From: Desulfonatronospira sp.
Lineage (GTDB): Bacteria > Desulfobacterota > Desulfovibrionia > Desulfovibrionales > Desulfonatronovibrionaceae
Direction of reading: 5' to 3'
DNA: 9,246 bases
Assembly (NCBI GenBank): GCA_003563255.1
Contig: PWSL01000275.1
Location: forward strand, 1-9,246
Shown: positions 1-8,837 of the stretch, piece by piece
How the letters are laid out: the number at the start of each line of letters is the position of its first letter
How positions within the stretch are numbered: the stretch's first letter is position 1
Program-made: the position numbers and the translations under genes
The notes under the pieces: model-generated
Database searches by the model: none
The model's input: the letters and a program-made list of their open reading frames with translations, nothing else
Told to the model about the DNA's origin: nothing

Positions 1-143
1 CACTACAGCGAAACTTATAAAATACAGTATGGTATCTCAGTTGGGGACAGGCACTTTTGCCGATAGAAAACTGTCAACTGTTCAAAAATCCCGGCGGCAA
101 AAGAGCCAGTCCCCGGAGGTCAATCATAAGTTTCGCTGTAGTG
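1..143. repeat. Palindromic MITE/REP-like element, copy A
   Basis: Seen directly: perfect 18-bp terminal inverted repeats, CACTACAGCGAAACTTAT (1-18) and its complement (126-143). Inside lies a second paired segment: GGGGACAGGCAC (43-54) against GAGCCAGTCCCC (103-114), paired except for two A-A mismatches, then a perfect 8-bp stem TTTTGCCG (55-62) / CGGCAAAA (95-102) and a loop of about 32 nt. The whole unit can fold as one long hairpin. It is followed by TTAT (144-147). The element has the same termini, internal stem and size as copy C at 2731-2872. The GGGGACAGGCAC/GAGCCAGTCCCC signature resembles REP-like sequences tied to IS200/IS605-type (RAYT) transposases, but that link is recalled, not shown here. 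The left flank lies outside the window, so the element could extend further. Confidence 0.85.
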
Positions 144-215
144 TTATTTACAGGCATTAAAATAAGTGCGGGGAGAGCCAGTCCCCATGCCACATGCAAA
201 TGGCTAAACTGTTAC
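144..215. repeat. Partial palindromic element, right half (copy B, D-type)
   Basis: The 25 bases at 175-199 are identical to 8753-8777 in element D: the core arm GAGCCAGTCCCC followed by ATGCCACATGCAA. The next segment, GGCTAAACTGTTAC (202-215), resembles the D right terminus GCGCTAAACAGATAC. No matching left half is visible: upstream lies element A. The bases just before the core (164-174, AAGTGCGGGGA) would be the descending arm of the inner stem, so the missing ascending arm should read TCCCCGCACTT. The copy is therefore either a truncated relic or is split by the insertion of element A. Confidence 0.75.
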
Positions 216-555
216 AAAAGGTCGAAGGAGGGGTATGTAAAATATAGCAAAAAATAAGCCAACACAACCTAAAAAATGCTATTATTATCTATCTTCGTGT
301 TATTATAATAGGTTAGATATTAAAAACATCAGATGAAGAGGGGGGCGGAGATAAAAAAGTCGGGTTTTGCTGCCTCTTTTGGGTGACAGTTGCAAACTTT
401 GGTTGGCACCAGAGGGATTGAATATGATAATTTTATTGATACAGGGGTATAAAATGATATTGAAGTGAGTATAAGAAAGGCTTTCGGGGGCAAGGGTGCA
501 GGATTTTTGGGAAACACCATGCACATACACCAAAGTTAGTAGAGGGAAATTTTTG
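216..555. other. Gene-free AT-rich stretch
   Basis: I see no credible gene here. Short reading frames on both strands lack a ribosome-binding site and have no recognisable composition. A TATAAT hexamer at 304-309 has no reasonable -35 partner and no plus-strand gene to serve. No tRNA or tandem repeats are evident. The stretch lies downstream of the minus-strand transporter unit and between repeat elements. Confidence 0.5.
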
Positions 556-599
556 TGAGTACGGTGCAGGTACTTTTGGGGACCCTGCATCCGTACTCA
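556..599 (-). terminator. Strong hairpin downstream of the 87-residue ORF, possible terminator or 3' stabiliser
   Basis: TGAGTACGGTGCAGG (556-570) pairs with CCTGCA-T-CCGTACTCA (584-599): 15 pairs interrupted by a single bulged T at 590, with a 13-nt loop. It begins 17 nt after the stop codon of the minus-strand gene ending at 617. In that direction the stem is followed by CAAAAATTTCCC rather than a run of T, so it is not a textbook rho-independent terminator. Position and strength support transcript-end processing, termination or 3' protection; an operator role cannot be excluded. Confidence 0.5.
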
Positions 600-616
600 T
601 GAAGTGGGGAGGGGCT

Positions 617-880
617 TTATCTTACTGGATCGGCTCGAAGCCCGGACTTGACATCCCTGTACTCTTCCACGTCGCTGTAAGTAAAGGCGCTGACATCTAT
701 GCCACTTTCCCGGAAGGCCTGCTTGACCTCCTGGACCAGGGGCAGGCTGTGCAGGTGTATGATGCCTAGACCCAACAGCAGAAGCAGGGATGAGGTCACA
801 ATGATCCTGGCCCATCTTCTTTTTGCCCCGGCCGGGGCTTTGGCATCGGCCGGGGCGTTAAGGGTTACTTTTTTTTTCAT
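617..880 (-). CDS. Small single-span membrane protein, unknown function
   Basis: 87 residues, not recognised as a named family. A basic, Ala/Lys-rich N-terminus (residues 1-25) is followed by one hydrophobic segment, about 26-44 (ARIIVTSSLLLLLGLGIIHL), and then a polar tail of about 40 residues with several acidic residues. The positive-inside rule places the N-terminus in the cytoplasm and the tail outside. The start ATG at 880 has an AGGA motif about 8 nt upstream. It begins only 12 nt after the transporter gene's stop and is presumably co-transcribed with it. It may be an accessory or stabilising subunit of that transporter, but this is inference from position only. The ATG is followed directly by nine A residues (MKKK), a run that could slip. 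Coding status is supported by the start signal and the linkage. Confidence 0.75.
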   Translation of the reverse strand: MKKKVTLNAPADAKAPAGAKRRWARIIVTSSLLLLLGLGIIHLHSLPLVQEVKQAFRESGIDVSAFTYSDVEEYRDVKSGLRADPVR

Positions 881-892
881 GACTTATCCTGT

Positions 893-2695
893 TTATCTGA
901 TTTCCATCAGATGTTCAGTGATGCCGGGAAAGACAACCATGAACATCAGCCAGGCCAGGAACAGAGTCAGGATGAGGTTGAAGCCCTGGGTGAAGACATA
1001 GTGATACAGGATCTTTCCACCGGCAAAGTACTTGGCCAGTTCGCGGAAGTTGGTGGCCAGTCCGATGCTGGTAAAGGCCATGGCAAAGAACCAGGCCCTA
1101 AGCGGGTTGGCCCATCCGCCCAGTACGCCGTCGCTGACAATGGTCTCGCCCATCTGGTGTCCCAGGGATTCATACACGATGGTGAAGAATACGGAAGCCA
1201 CCACAAAGCCGATAACGAATTTGGGAAAGCGGACCCAGATTTCGCGCAGGGCTGCGCCTACAGACAGTTCAACGTTGCTGCCTTCGCGCTCCACCTTGAC
1301 CGCCCAGTAGGCAGCGATACCAAAGGCCAGGATACCGATCATGACATTCTGAATCATCTTCAGAGTGGCTGCGGTGTACATGGCTCCGGGGCCAAGGAGT
1401 TCGCCCGCGGCCACAACCGCGCCGGTGGAGTCAACAGTACCGCCGACCCATGCGCCGCCCAGGATGGGGTTCATGCCTACGGCCACAACAAAGGCCGGAA
1501 TGAGGAACATGAACAGGGCGGTGAAGACCAGGGACAGACCCACAGCGATGGTCAGTTCTTCACCCTTGGCCTTGGAGGCTGCTGCTGCGGCAATGGCAGC
1601 GGATACGCCGCATACGCTGGCTGCTGCAGCCACGCATATATTCAGGGGTTTGGAGGGCAGCTTGATGTACTTGTTGCCTACCCAGTAGCCGATGATGAGA
1701 ACGGTGGGAGTAACACCCCAGGCCACCACGATGCCGGGTGCACCGATCATGAGGATCAGACCGAAGAGAATACTGCCGCCCAGGAGAACCAGGCCGGTCT
1801 TGATGTAGTATTCGGTCTGGACCGCTGGTTTGACCCAGCCGGGAGTGCTGAGGGTATTACTGATTAGAAGACCTATAATGATACACCACAGCACGTAGCT
1901 CAGGCCGTATTCGCTGGCTATGGCGTGGTTGCCGATGAAGAATCCGATTATGGATATAATGAACACTATGGGATATCCCACCAGAAATGTGCCCACATTG
2001 CCGCCCATGAAGCTGATACCGATGGAGAACATGAGCCCTGTCAGGATCATGAGCAGGATCATGGAGGGGATAACATTGTAGCCGGAAACATTGGCATCGC
2101 TTCTGGCGCTGGACTCTGCGTCCCGGGCATCCAGCCAGGCATCGATGGCGTTGACGGCCTCTTCGTTTAAGGCTTCATCCTCGAAATCGGCCTCTGCAGC
2201 TGCGGCCTGGGCCTCTTCAGCCTCAGCCAGGGCCTCTTCAGTTGCCTGCTGGGCTTCTTCATATGCTGGCTTTGCCTCCTCCCGCATTTCAGCTGCTCTG
2301 GACTCGCTCATGTAAAAGGCTTCAATGGGATTGTCATCCCAGCCTTTGGGACGCTGGATAAGCCAGCCCATTGCAGGTCCCAGTCCGTAGTCCCTGGCCT
2401 GGACAGCATCCAGTTCATCCTGGGCCTTGATCTGCTCTATAGTGGCAAAGGGGGCCCTTTCTTCCTCGTACTCAACCACTGCCTCGTGCTCAGCCAGCTG
2501 CTCTGGAGCGTCCGCAGGGGTGGCTACCCAGAAGGCCACCAGGGCGAACAGAAGCAGGGCCAGGCCGAGCCAGTTGGCCCACCAGTCTTCTTTTTTGTAC
2601 AGTTGCGCCCAGTCCCTGCCCTTGCCGGAGGTGGCGGTCGCAGCCATTTCTTCCTTAATCGCCTCTTGGGCTTCTTTTTTGTCTTTGTCAGCCAT
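893..2695 (-). CDS. YeiH/PSE-family putative sulfate exporter with N-terminal extension
   Basis: 600 residues of polytopic inner-membrane protein. The C-terminal part (about 205-600) matches the YeiH / 'putative sulfate exporter' family by its pattern: many hydrophobic spans (about 207-226, 231-252, 265-282, 300-320, 322-339, 355-374, 383-407, 438-466, 490-509, 532-549, 566-589) and conserved stretches such as LSTPGWVKP, KTGLVLLGGSILF, CGVSAAIAAAAA and GGAWVGGTVDSTGAVVAAG. Typical YeiH proteins are about 340 residues. This one has an extra 200: a basic leader, one span (about 42-58), then a soluble region with an Ala/Glu-rich predicted coiled coil (about 131-195), probably extracytoplasmic because KK precedes the first span. 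TAAGGAGT ends about 7 nt upstream of the ATG and fixes the start. The true substrate is unproven: sulfate, sulfite or another oxyanion is family-level inference. It sits between the stress-protein gene and a small membrane-protein gene. Confidence 0.88.
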   Translation of the reverse strand: MADKDKKEAQEAIKEEMAATATSGKGRDWAQLYKKEDWWANWLGLALLLFALVAFWVATPADAPEQLAEHEAVVEYEEERAPFATIEQIKAQDELDAVQARDYGLGPAMGWLIQRPKGWDDNPIEAFYMSESRAAEMREEAKPAYEEAQQATEEALAEAEEAQAAAAEADFEDEALNEEAVNAIDAWLDARDAESSARSDANVSGYNVIPSMILLMILTGLMFSIGISFMGGNVGTFLVGYPIVFIISIIGFFIGNHAIASEYGLSYVLWCIIIGLLISNTLSTPGWVKPAVQTEYYIKTGLVLLGGSILFGLILMIGAPGIVVAWGVTPTVLIIGYWVGNKYIKLPSKPLNICVAAAASVCGVSAAIAAAAASKAKGEELTIAVGLSLVFTALFMFLIPAFVVAVGMNPILGGAWVGGTVDSTGAVVAAGELLGPGAMYTAATLKMIQNVMIGILAFGIAAYWAVKVEREGSNVELSVGAALREIWVRFPKFVIGFVVASVFFTIVYESLGHQMGETIVSDGVLGGWANPLRAWFFAMAFTSIGLATNFRELAKYFAGGKILYHYVFTQGFNLILTLFLAWLMFMVVFPGITEHLMEIR

Positions 2696-2730
2696 AGTTT
2701 GAACTCCTTATTTAGTGTTTAAATTTTTAT

Positions 2731-2872
2731 CACTACAGCAACACTTTGTGTTAATTTTTGCCACGGCCACAGGGGACAGGCACTTTTGCCGAACTCAAAC
2801 CGTAAAATGGCCGGACTCCCTGCGGCAAAAGAGCCAGTCCCCTTCGAGTTCAAATAAAGTGTCGCTGTAGTG
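2731..2872. repeat. Palindromic MITE/REP-like element, copy C
   Basis: Terminal inverted repeats CACTACAGCAACACTTT (2731-2747) and AAAGTGTCGCTGTAGTG (2856-2872) match with one mismatch. The internal arm GGGGACAGGCAC (2772-2783) faces GAGCCAGTCCCC (2831-2842) with two A-A mismatches, then TTTTGCCG (2784-2791) pairs perfectly with CGGCAAAA (2823-2830). Length (142 against 143) and spacing of core to termini match copy A, whereas loop and spacer sequences have diverged. TTAT lies directly on both sides (2727-2730 and 2873-2876), which may be a 4-bp target duplication. The element sits between the stop of the universal stress protein gene and the Shine-Dalgarno sequence of the transporter gene, so it would lie within any shared transcript. 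Confidence 0.85.
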
Positions 2873-2880
2873 TTATAGGG

Positions 2881-3306
2881 TTATTTTTTGATAACAATAA
2901 CGTTGTGCTTGCCCAGGTTGATGACCTTGCAGGTCACTCCGCCCAGGGCTCCCCTGGATACAGCACCGTGTTTCCCGGAAGCGCCCATAATAATGTAGTC
3001 CACATTCTGCTGGTCTGCGGTCTCAAGGATTACGTGTTCAGGAGCACCAGCCTTGATCATTACTTCACCCTTGACGCCTTTTTCAGCCAGCATGCTTTCC
3101 ACTGCCTTCTTGATGCTCTCACCCTCCTTTTGCAGGGTGTTTTCCAGGAGATTGCATTCATCCCGGCCCACAAAGGAGATGCACAGGTCAGGGACGACCA
3201 CTACCGATGAAATGGTGGCCCCACCGTGTTTTTCGGCCATCTCAATGGCCTTGCCCAGGGTCTTGTTTGCGAATTCCGATCCATCATGGGGTACCAATAG
3301 TTTCAT
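2881..3306 (-). CDS. Universal stress protein, UspA-like single domain
   Basis: 141 residues, the usual length for a single-domain Usp. It opens with MKLLVPHDGSEFA, the family's first strand and Asp-Gly-Ser loop (D8). The nucleotide-binding loop is recognisable at 107-123: MGASGKHG through GALGG. In ATP-binding Usps the pattern is Gly-2x-Gly-9x-Gly-Ser/Thr; here the loop seems one residue longer and ends Gly-Gly, so ATP binding is uncertain. The frame stays open to an earlier ATG at 3357, but the ATG at 3306 has a strong AGGAGG 9 nt upstream and gives the canonical family N-terminus, so I prefer it. It is a cytoplasmic stress or regulatory protein. It lies immediately upstream of the transporter gene, separated by element C, which suggests that it modulates or is co-expressed with transport. 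Confidence 0.92.
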   Translation of the reverse strand: MKLLVPHDGSEFANKTLGKAIEMAEKHGGATISSVVVVPDLCISFVGRDECNLLENTLQKEGESIKKAVESMLAEKGVKGEVMIKAGAPEHVILETADQQNVDYIIMGASGKHGAVSRGALGGVTCKVINLGKHNVIVIKK

Positions 3307-3865
3307 AATAAAAATCCTCCTAAGCTGTTTTTTTGGTTTAAAAATTTGCAGGCGCAAAAGGCTGCACCTCTCTCTTCCTAAATTTGCCTGTTGAAGTTAA
3401 ATCACAGTTCAAGGTGTCCTGGTGGATCAGCCTGTTCCAGCTATTTGAAGATCAATAAAAAATAATGTTGCATTGCTTGTGCAAAAAATCTATGTTTGGC
3501 AAGTGGCTTTTGCAATATAGGGGCCAGTTTTGAAGACAAGGTTAATTTTTTAAAATAACGATTTGTTTCAGTATGTTAAGATAAAATGGAGTGTTATGGG
3601 CCGGCCGCTGAGCAAAACAGGACTGAGTGCAGGCGCAAAGTATACGAGGCAGGTGCCAACGTATATCAGCATCAGAGATAAACTTCTGTTTTAATCAGTG
3701 CTTTTGTACGAGACAACTTGACATGCTTTTTGTCCGAGTCACCAGGTTCAAGGATATTAGTATGCTTGCTCTCTTCCCCGGGAACGCTGAACTCCGGCTG
3801 GGCACAAACACCGGGGAACGGGGTGATTTTAACTCTCAAGTTCTGCAACCGGGCAGATTTTTTTC
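3307..3865. other. Long divergent intergenic region (about 560 nt)
   Basis: It lies between the minus-strand stress-protein gene and the plus-strand SNF2 gene, so it should hold the promoters of both units. I see no convincing -35/-10 pair. A TTGACA at 3718-3723 has no acceptable -10 at 16-18 nt. A short inverted pair CCCCGG (3776-3781) / CCGGGG (3811-3816) lies just upstream of the SNF2 start and could form a weak stem in its leader. A plus-strand reading frame at 3627-3950 lacks a Shine-Dalgarno sequence and overlaps the SNF2 gene; I do not consider it real. Confidence 0.5.
3316..3321 (-). promoter_or_regulatory. Shine-Dalgarno AGGAGG that sets the stress-protein start
   Basis: A perfect AGGAGG on the minus strand lies 9 nt before the ATG at 3306. 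It favours this start over the in-frame ATG at 3357, which would add 17 residues of basic sequence atypical for Usp proteins. Confidence 0.75.
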
Positions 3866-6541
<2,676 letters not shown>

Positions 6542-6559
6542 AATGAAGGAGAACATGCA

Positions 6560-7603
6560 ATGTCGCGTTATGGTTTTGCCCCGTATGTGTCTGTGGCCCA
6601 GAGAAGGGCCAGGGCAGAGAGGGAGATGCAGAAGCTGCGCAAAAAGGGTAAAGTAATTGAGCCGGTTCAGATTGAGGGCAGAAGCATTGCCCGCAGTTTC
6701 TGGGGCAAGGGCTGGTGCTCACATCTGGAATCCTTTTCCGATTTTTCCAACCGTCTTCCACGGGGCCGCACATACGTCAGAAACGGTTCGGTATGCCATC
6801 TCTGTATTGGTTCAGGCAGTATTGAGGCCATTGTCAGTGGTTCTGAACTATACCAGGTCAACATCAACATCAAAAAACTGGATGCCGATAAGTGGAAATC
6901 CATCAAAAGAGAATGTGCCGGGCAGATTGGCTCTATGCTGGAGCTTTTGCAGGGCAAGCTGTCCAACCAGGTCATGGCCATTGTTACACACACCAGGAAA
7001 GGACTTTTTCCTCTGCCCCAGGAGATAAAATTAAAATGCAACTGTCCTGACTGTGCCGTCATGTGCAAACATGTGGCAGCAGTCCTTTACGGAGTGGGCA
7101 GTCGTCTGGATGTACAGCCGGAGTTTCTCTTCCGTCTCAGGGGTGTGGACGCTGCAGAGCTTATTTCAGAAGGGGTCTATATGCCGGATATTGAGGATTC
7201 AGACCGGACCGATGTCTTGAGTGAAGACAGTCTGGGAGATATTTTCGGCATTGATATGGATCAGGCTGCTTCGACACCTCAGGATAGTAAGAGACCTGCC
7301 GCATCAAAGCAGGGCTCCCCCAAAAAGGGTTCCCTCAAGAACAGTACTGCAACTGACACAAACAGTGCTCAACCCCGCAAAAAATCTTCAGGGACAGGTG
7401 GTAAAGCCTCCAGACCTTTTTCTCCTACTGGAACCAATATTCGCAAACTGCGTCATGATTGTGGTCTCTCGGTTGCAGATTTCGCCGCCAGACTCAAGGT
7501 CTCCCCGGCAAGCGTCTATCGCTGGGAAAAAATGCGGGGCAAATGCAGGCTTCATGCAATATCCCTGCAGGCCCTGAAAGATCTCCGGGATGCGCTGGAT
7601 TGA
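6560..7603 (+). CDS. SWIM zinc-finger protein with C-terminal helix-turn-helix
   Basis: 347 residues. The N-terminal portion (1-150) has the usual form of SNF2-partner SWIM proteins, including SIARSFWGKGWCSHLE at 42-57 and RGRTYVRNGSV at 68-78. The SWIM motif C-x-C-x6-C-x-H is complete at C160, C162, C169 and H171 and should bind zinc. A Ser/Lys/Thr/Pro-rich linker (about 236-290) leads to a compact XRE-like helix-turn-helix at about 293-345 (TNIRKLRHDCGLSVADFAARL, then VSPASVYRWEK). GGAG lies 8 nt before the ATG. An out-of-frame ATG 5 nt upstream is ignored. The 18-nt gap from the SNF2 gene implies an operon. SWIM domains bind DNA or protein, so this is probably the adaptor that targets the ATPase, with the HTH as an extra DNA-contact module. 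How common this fusion is I cannot judge from the sequence. Confidence 0.93.
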   Translation: MSRYGFAPYVSVAQRRARAEREMQKLRKKGKVIEPVQIEGRSIARSFWGKGWCSHLESFSDFSNRLPRGRTYVRNGSVCHLCIGSGSIEAIVSGSELYQVNINIKKLDADKWKSIKRECAGQIGSMLELLQGKLSNQVMAIVTHTRKGLFPLPQEIKLKCNCPDCAVMCKHVAAVLYGVGSRLDVQPEFLFRLRGVDAAELISEGVYMPDIEDSDRTDVLSEDSLGDIFGIDMDQAASTPQDSKRPAASKQGSPKKGSLKNSTATDTNSAQPRKKSSGTGGKASRPFSPTGTNIRKLRHDCGLSVADFAARLKVSPASVYRWEKMRGKCRLHAISLQALKDLRDALD

Positions 7604-7652
7604 ACAAAAAATCGACTGTATTGCAACGTAGATCTTTGCCTAAACTGTTACG

Positions 7653-8579
7653 TTAACTGTTTAACATTTTATTCTTGTAATACTCTACAGAGGTAATATT
7701 TCTTACATCAATCTTATCTCCCTCTTGAAGCATCATTATCAACTGTTTATTCTGTTCTGCTGGTTGATAATCCGGATCAATTTCCAGAGCCTTATCCAGA
7801 GCATTAAGAGCTTCCTGCTTTTTTCCCAGCATTCCATAGCACAACCCGATATTTCCGTAGCACTGGGCATTATTCCTGGTCAACTTCAATGTATCTCGAA
7901 ACCCCTGCAATGCCTTTTTTGCATTATTATTCTTCATGTCTGCAAATGCCTGATCAAATCTTTCACAGGCCTGCAAAAATGTTTCAAGATCTATCCCGTC
8001 TGACTCAAAAATATGCTGCTCTATATTATCTAAAAACTCCCGGGCCTTGTTTTTAATTTCATCGTCAGAACCAGCATATTCTTCAACCTTTTTGTAGGAT
8101 ATGATAGTATTCTTCAGGTCTAAAAGCTTTTCATGCGTCACAGCTTTATTAAACCAAGCATAAACAAAATATGGAAATATATCCAGACATCTATCAAAAT
8201 GTTTTATGGATCCTACATAGTCTCCTTTAACAGCATGTAATAAACCCATACCATATTGCACTACATACAAGTCAGGTCTTTCAGAAAAAAGATTTAGAAT
8301 TATGTTTTCTCCTTGATCCAGATTCCCATTTTCTATTAATTCCAGAGCTTTGGCAACCTCATCCTCTACCTCTGGATTAAATTCTGCAATAAAATGTTTT
8401 GTCTTTTTTGTTTTGACTTGTTTTTTGGCATATTGCTCTGCCTGGATATAGTAGGTGCATCCTTTGCATTCATCATCTCTGATCTCTGCACAGCATAGAG
8501 GACATATGATGATACTTTCTTTAGCCTTGCATATACGCTTGCCTTTTACCTGCATACATAATACACATTTTTTCTTCAT
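7653..8579 (-). CDS. Cys-rich N-terminal domain plus TPR repeats, unknown function
   Basis: 308 residues. The N-terminus has Cys pairs C5-x2-C8, C17, C26-x2-C29 and C38-x2-C41, consistent with one or two zinc-binding knuckles. After a Lys-rich linker (about 51-62) come TPR-like helical hairpins at about 72-105, 106-137, 138-171, 203-235 and 236-269; the last, NAQCYGNIGLCYGMLGKKQEALNALDKALEIDP, is the clearest. No signal peptide or membrane span is seen, so it is probably a cytoplasmic scaffold or adaptor. The start at 8579 has AGGGG about 10 nt upstream. Base composition is visibly more AT-rich than all neighbouring genes, which suggests recent acquisition. Its stop lies 49 nt from the convergent SWIM gene, and element D begins 63 nt behind its start. 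The specific function is unknown. Confidence 0.85.
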   Translation of the reverse strand: MKKKCVLCMQVKGKRICKAKESIIICPLCCAEIRDDECKGCTYYIQAEQYAKKQVKTKKTKHFIAEFNPEVEDEVAKALELIENGNLDQGENIILNLFSERPDLYVVQYGMGLLHAVKGDYVGSIKHFDRCLDIFPYFVYAWFNKAVTHEKLLDLKNTIISYKKVEEYAGSDDEIKNKAREFLDNIEQHIFESDGIDLETFLQACERFDQAFADMKNNNAKKALQGFRDTLKLTRNNAQCYGNIGLCYGMLGKKQEALNALDKALEIDPDYQPAEQNKQLIMMLQEGDKIDVRNITSVEYYKNKMLNS

Positions 8580-8633
8580 ATGATGTAAACCCCTGATAGC
8601 TGTTAAAGATTGACTGCCAGTGTCCAGAAACGG

Positions 8634-8642
8634 GACGGTCTG
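8634..8642. repeat. Left 9-bp target-site duplication of element D
   Basis: GACGGTCTG lies immediately left of the element D terminus and is repeated exactly at 8794-8802 immediately right of the other terminus. An exact 9-mer in precisely these two places is very unlikely by chance and marks a staggered-cut insertion. Confidence 0.85.
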
Positions 8643-8793
8643 GTATCTGTTTAGCGCTTTTAAGGAAAGCAGGGGACAGGCACTCCGGGACCCACTTGAG
8701 CATCATTTTGTGCTAAAAATTTCTTATTTTTTGGGACAAGCGGGTCCCGGAAGAGCCAGTCCCCATGCCACATGCAATGCGCTAAACAGATAC
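8643..8793. mobile_element. MITE-like palindromic element D with TIRs and target duplication
   Basis: A 151-bp unit with perfect 15-bp terminal inverted repeats: GTATCTGTTTAGCGC (8643-8657) and GCGCTAAACAGATAC (8779-8793). Inside, GGGGACAGGCAC (8672-8683) faces GAGCCAGTCCCC (8753-8764) with the same two A-A mismatches as in A and C. The inner stem TCCGGGACCC (8684-8693) / GGGTCCCGGA (8742-8751) continues, after one mismatch, with CTTG/CAAG. The core lies 29 nt from either end. There is no coding capacity, so it must be moved in trans; no transposase is in the window. It sits between the TPR and YciI genes, in the upstream region of the TPR gene. Confidence 0.9.
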
Positions 8794-8802
8794 GACGGTC
8801 TG
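8794..8802. repeat. Right 9-bp target-site duplication of element D
   Basis: GACGGTCTG, identical to 8634-8642 and directly adjoining the right terminus. Removing the element and one copy would restore an uninterrupted AAACGG-GACGGTCTG-TACATA target. Confidence 0.85.
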
Positions 8803-8837
8803 TACATATTAATTCTGACGAGCAATATTGCAATCAG

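Noticed and set aside
57..257. 66-residue plus-strand open frame across elements A and B
   Set aside because: It reads through palindromic repeat DNA; the sequence is explained by the repeats.
304..309. Perfect TATAAT hexamer
   Set aside because: No -35 partner at suitable spacing, AT-rich surroundings, and no downstream plus-strand gene.
303..590. 95-residue minus-strand open frame in the left gene-free stretch
   Set aside because: Its start lies inside the hairpin at 556-599, with no Shine-Dalgarno sequence and no recognisable protein character.
911..1867. 318-residue plus-strand open frame opposite the transporter gene
   Set aside because: It mirrors the codon pattern of the real minus-strand gene, is rich in Gly/His/Gln/Asp without domain features, and has no ribosome-binding site.
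3718..3723. Perfect TTGACA upstream of the SNF2 gene
   Set aside because: No acceptable -10 sequence at 16-18 nt downstream, so I do not call a promoter.
7640..7651. CTAAACTGTTAC, identical to the right end of copy B, between the SWIM and TPR genes
   Set aside because: A 12-base match is expected by chance a few times in a window this size, and no core arm or partner terminus is nearby.
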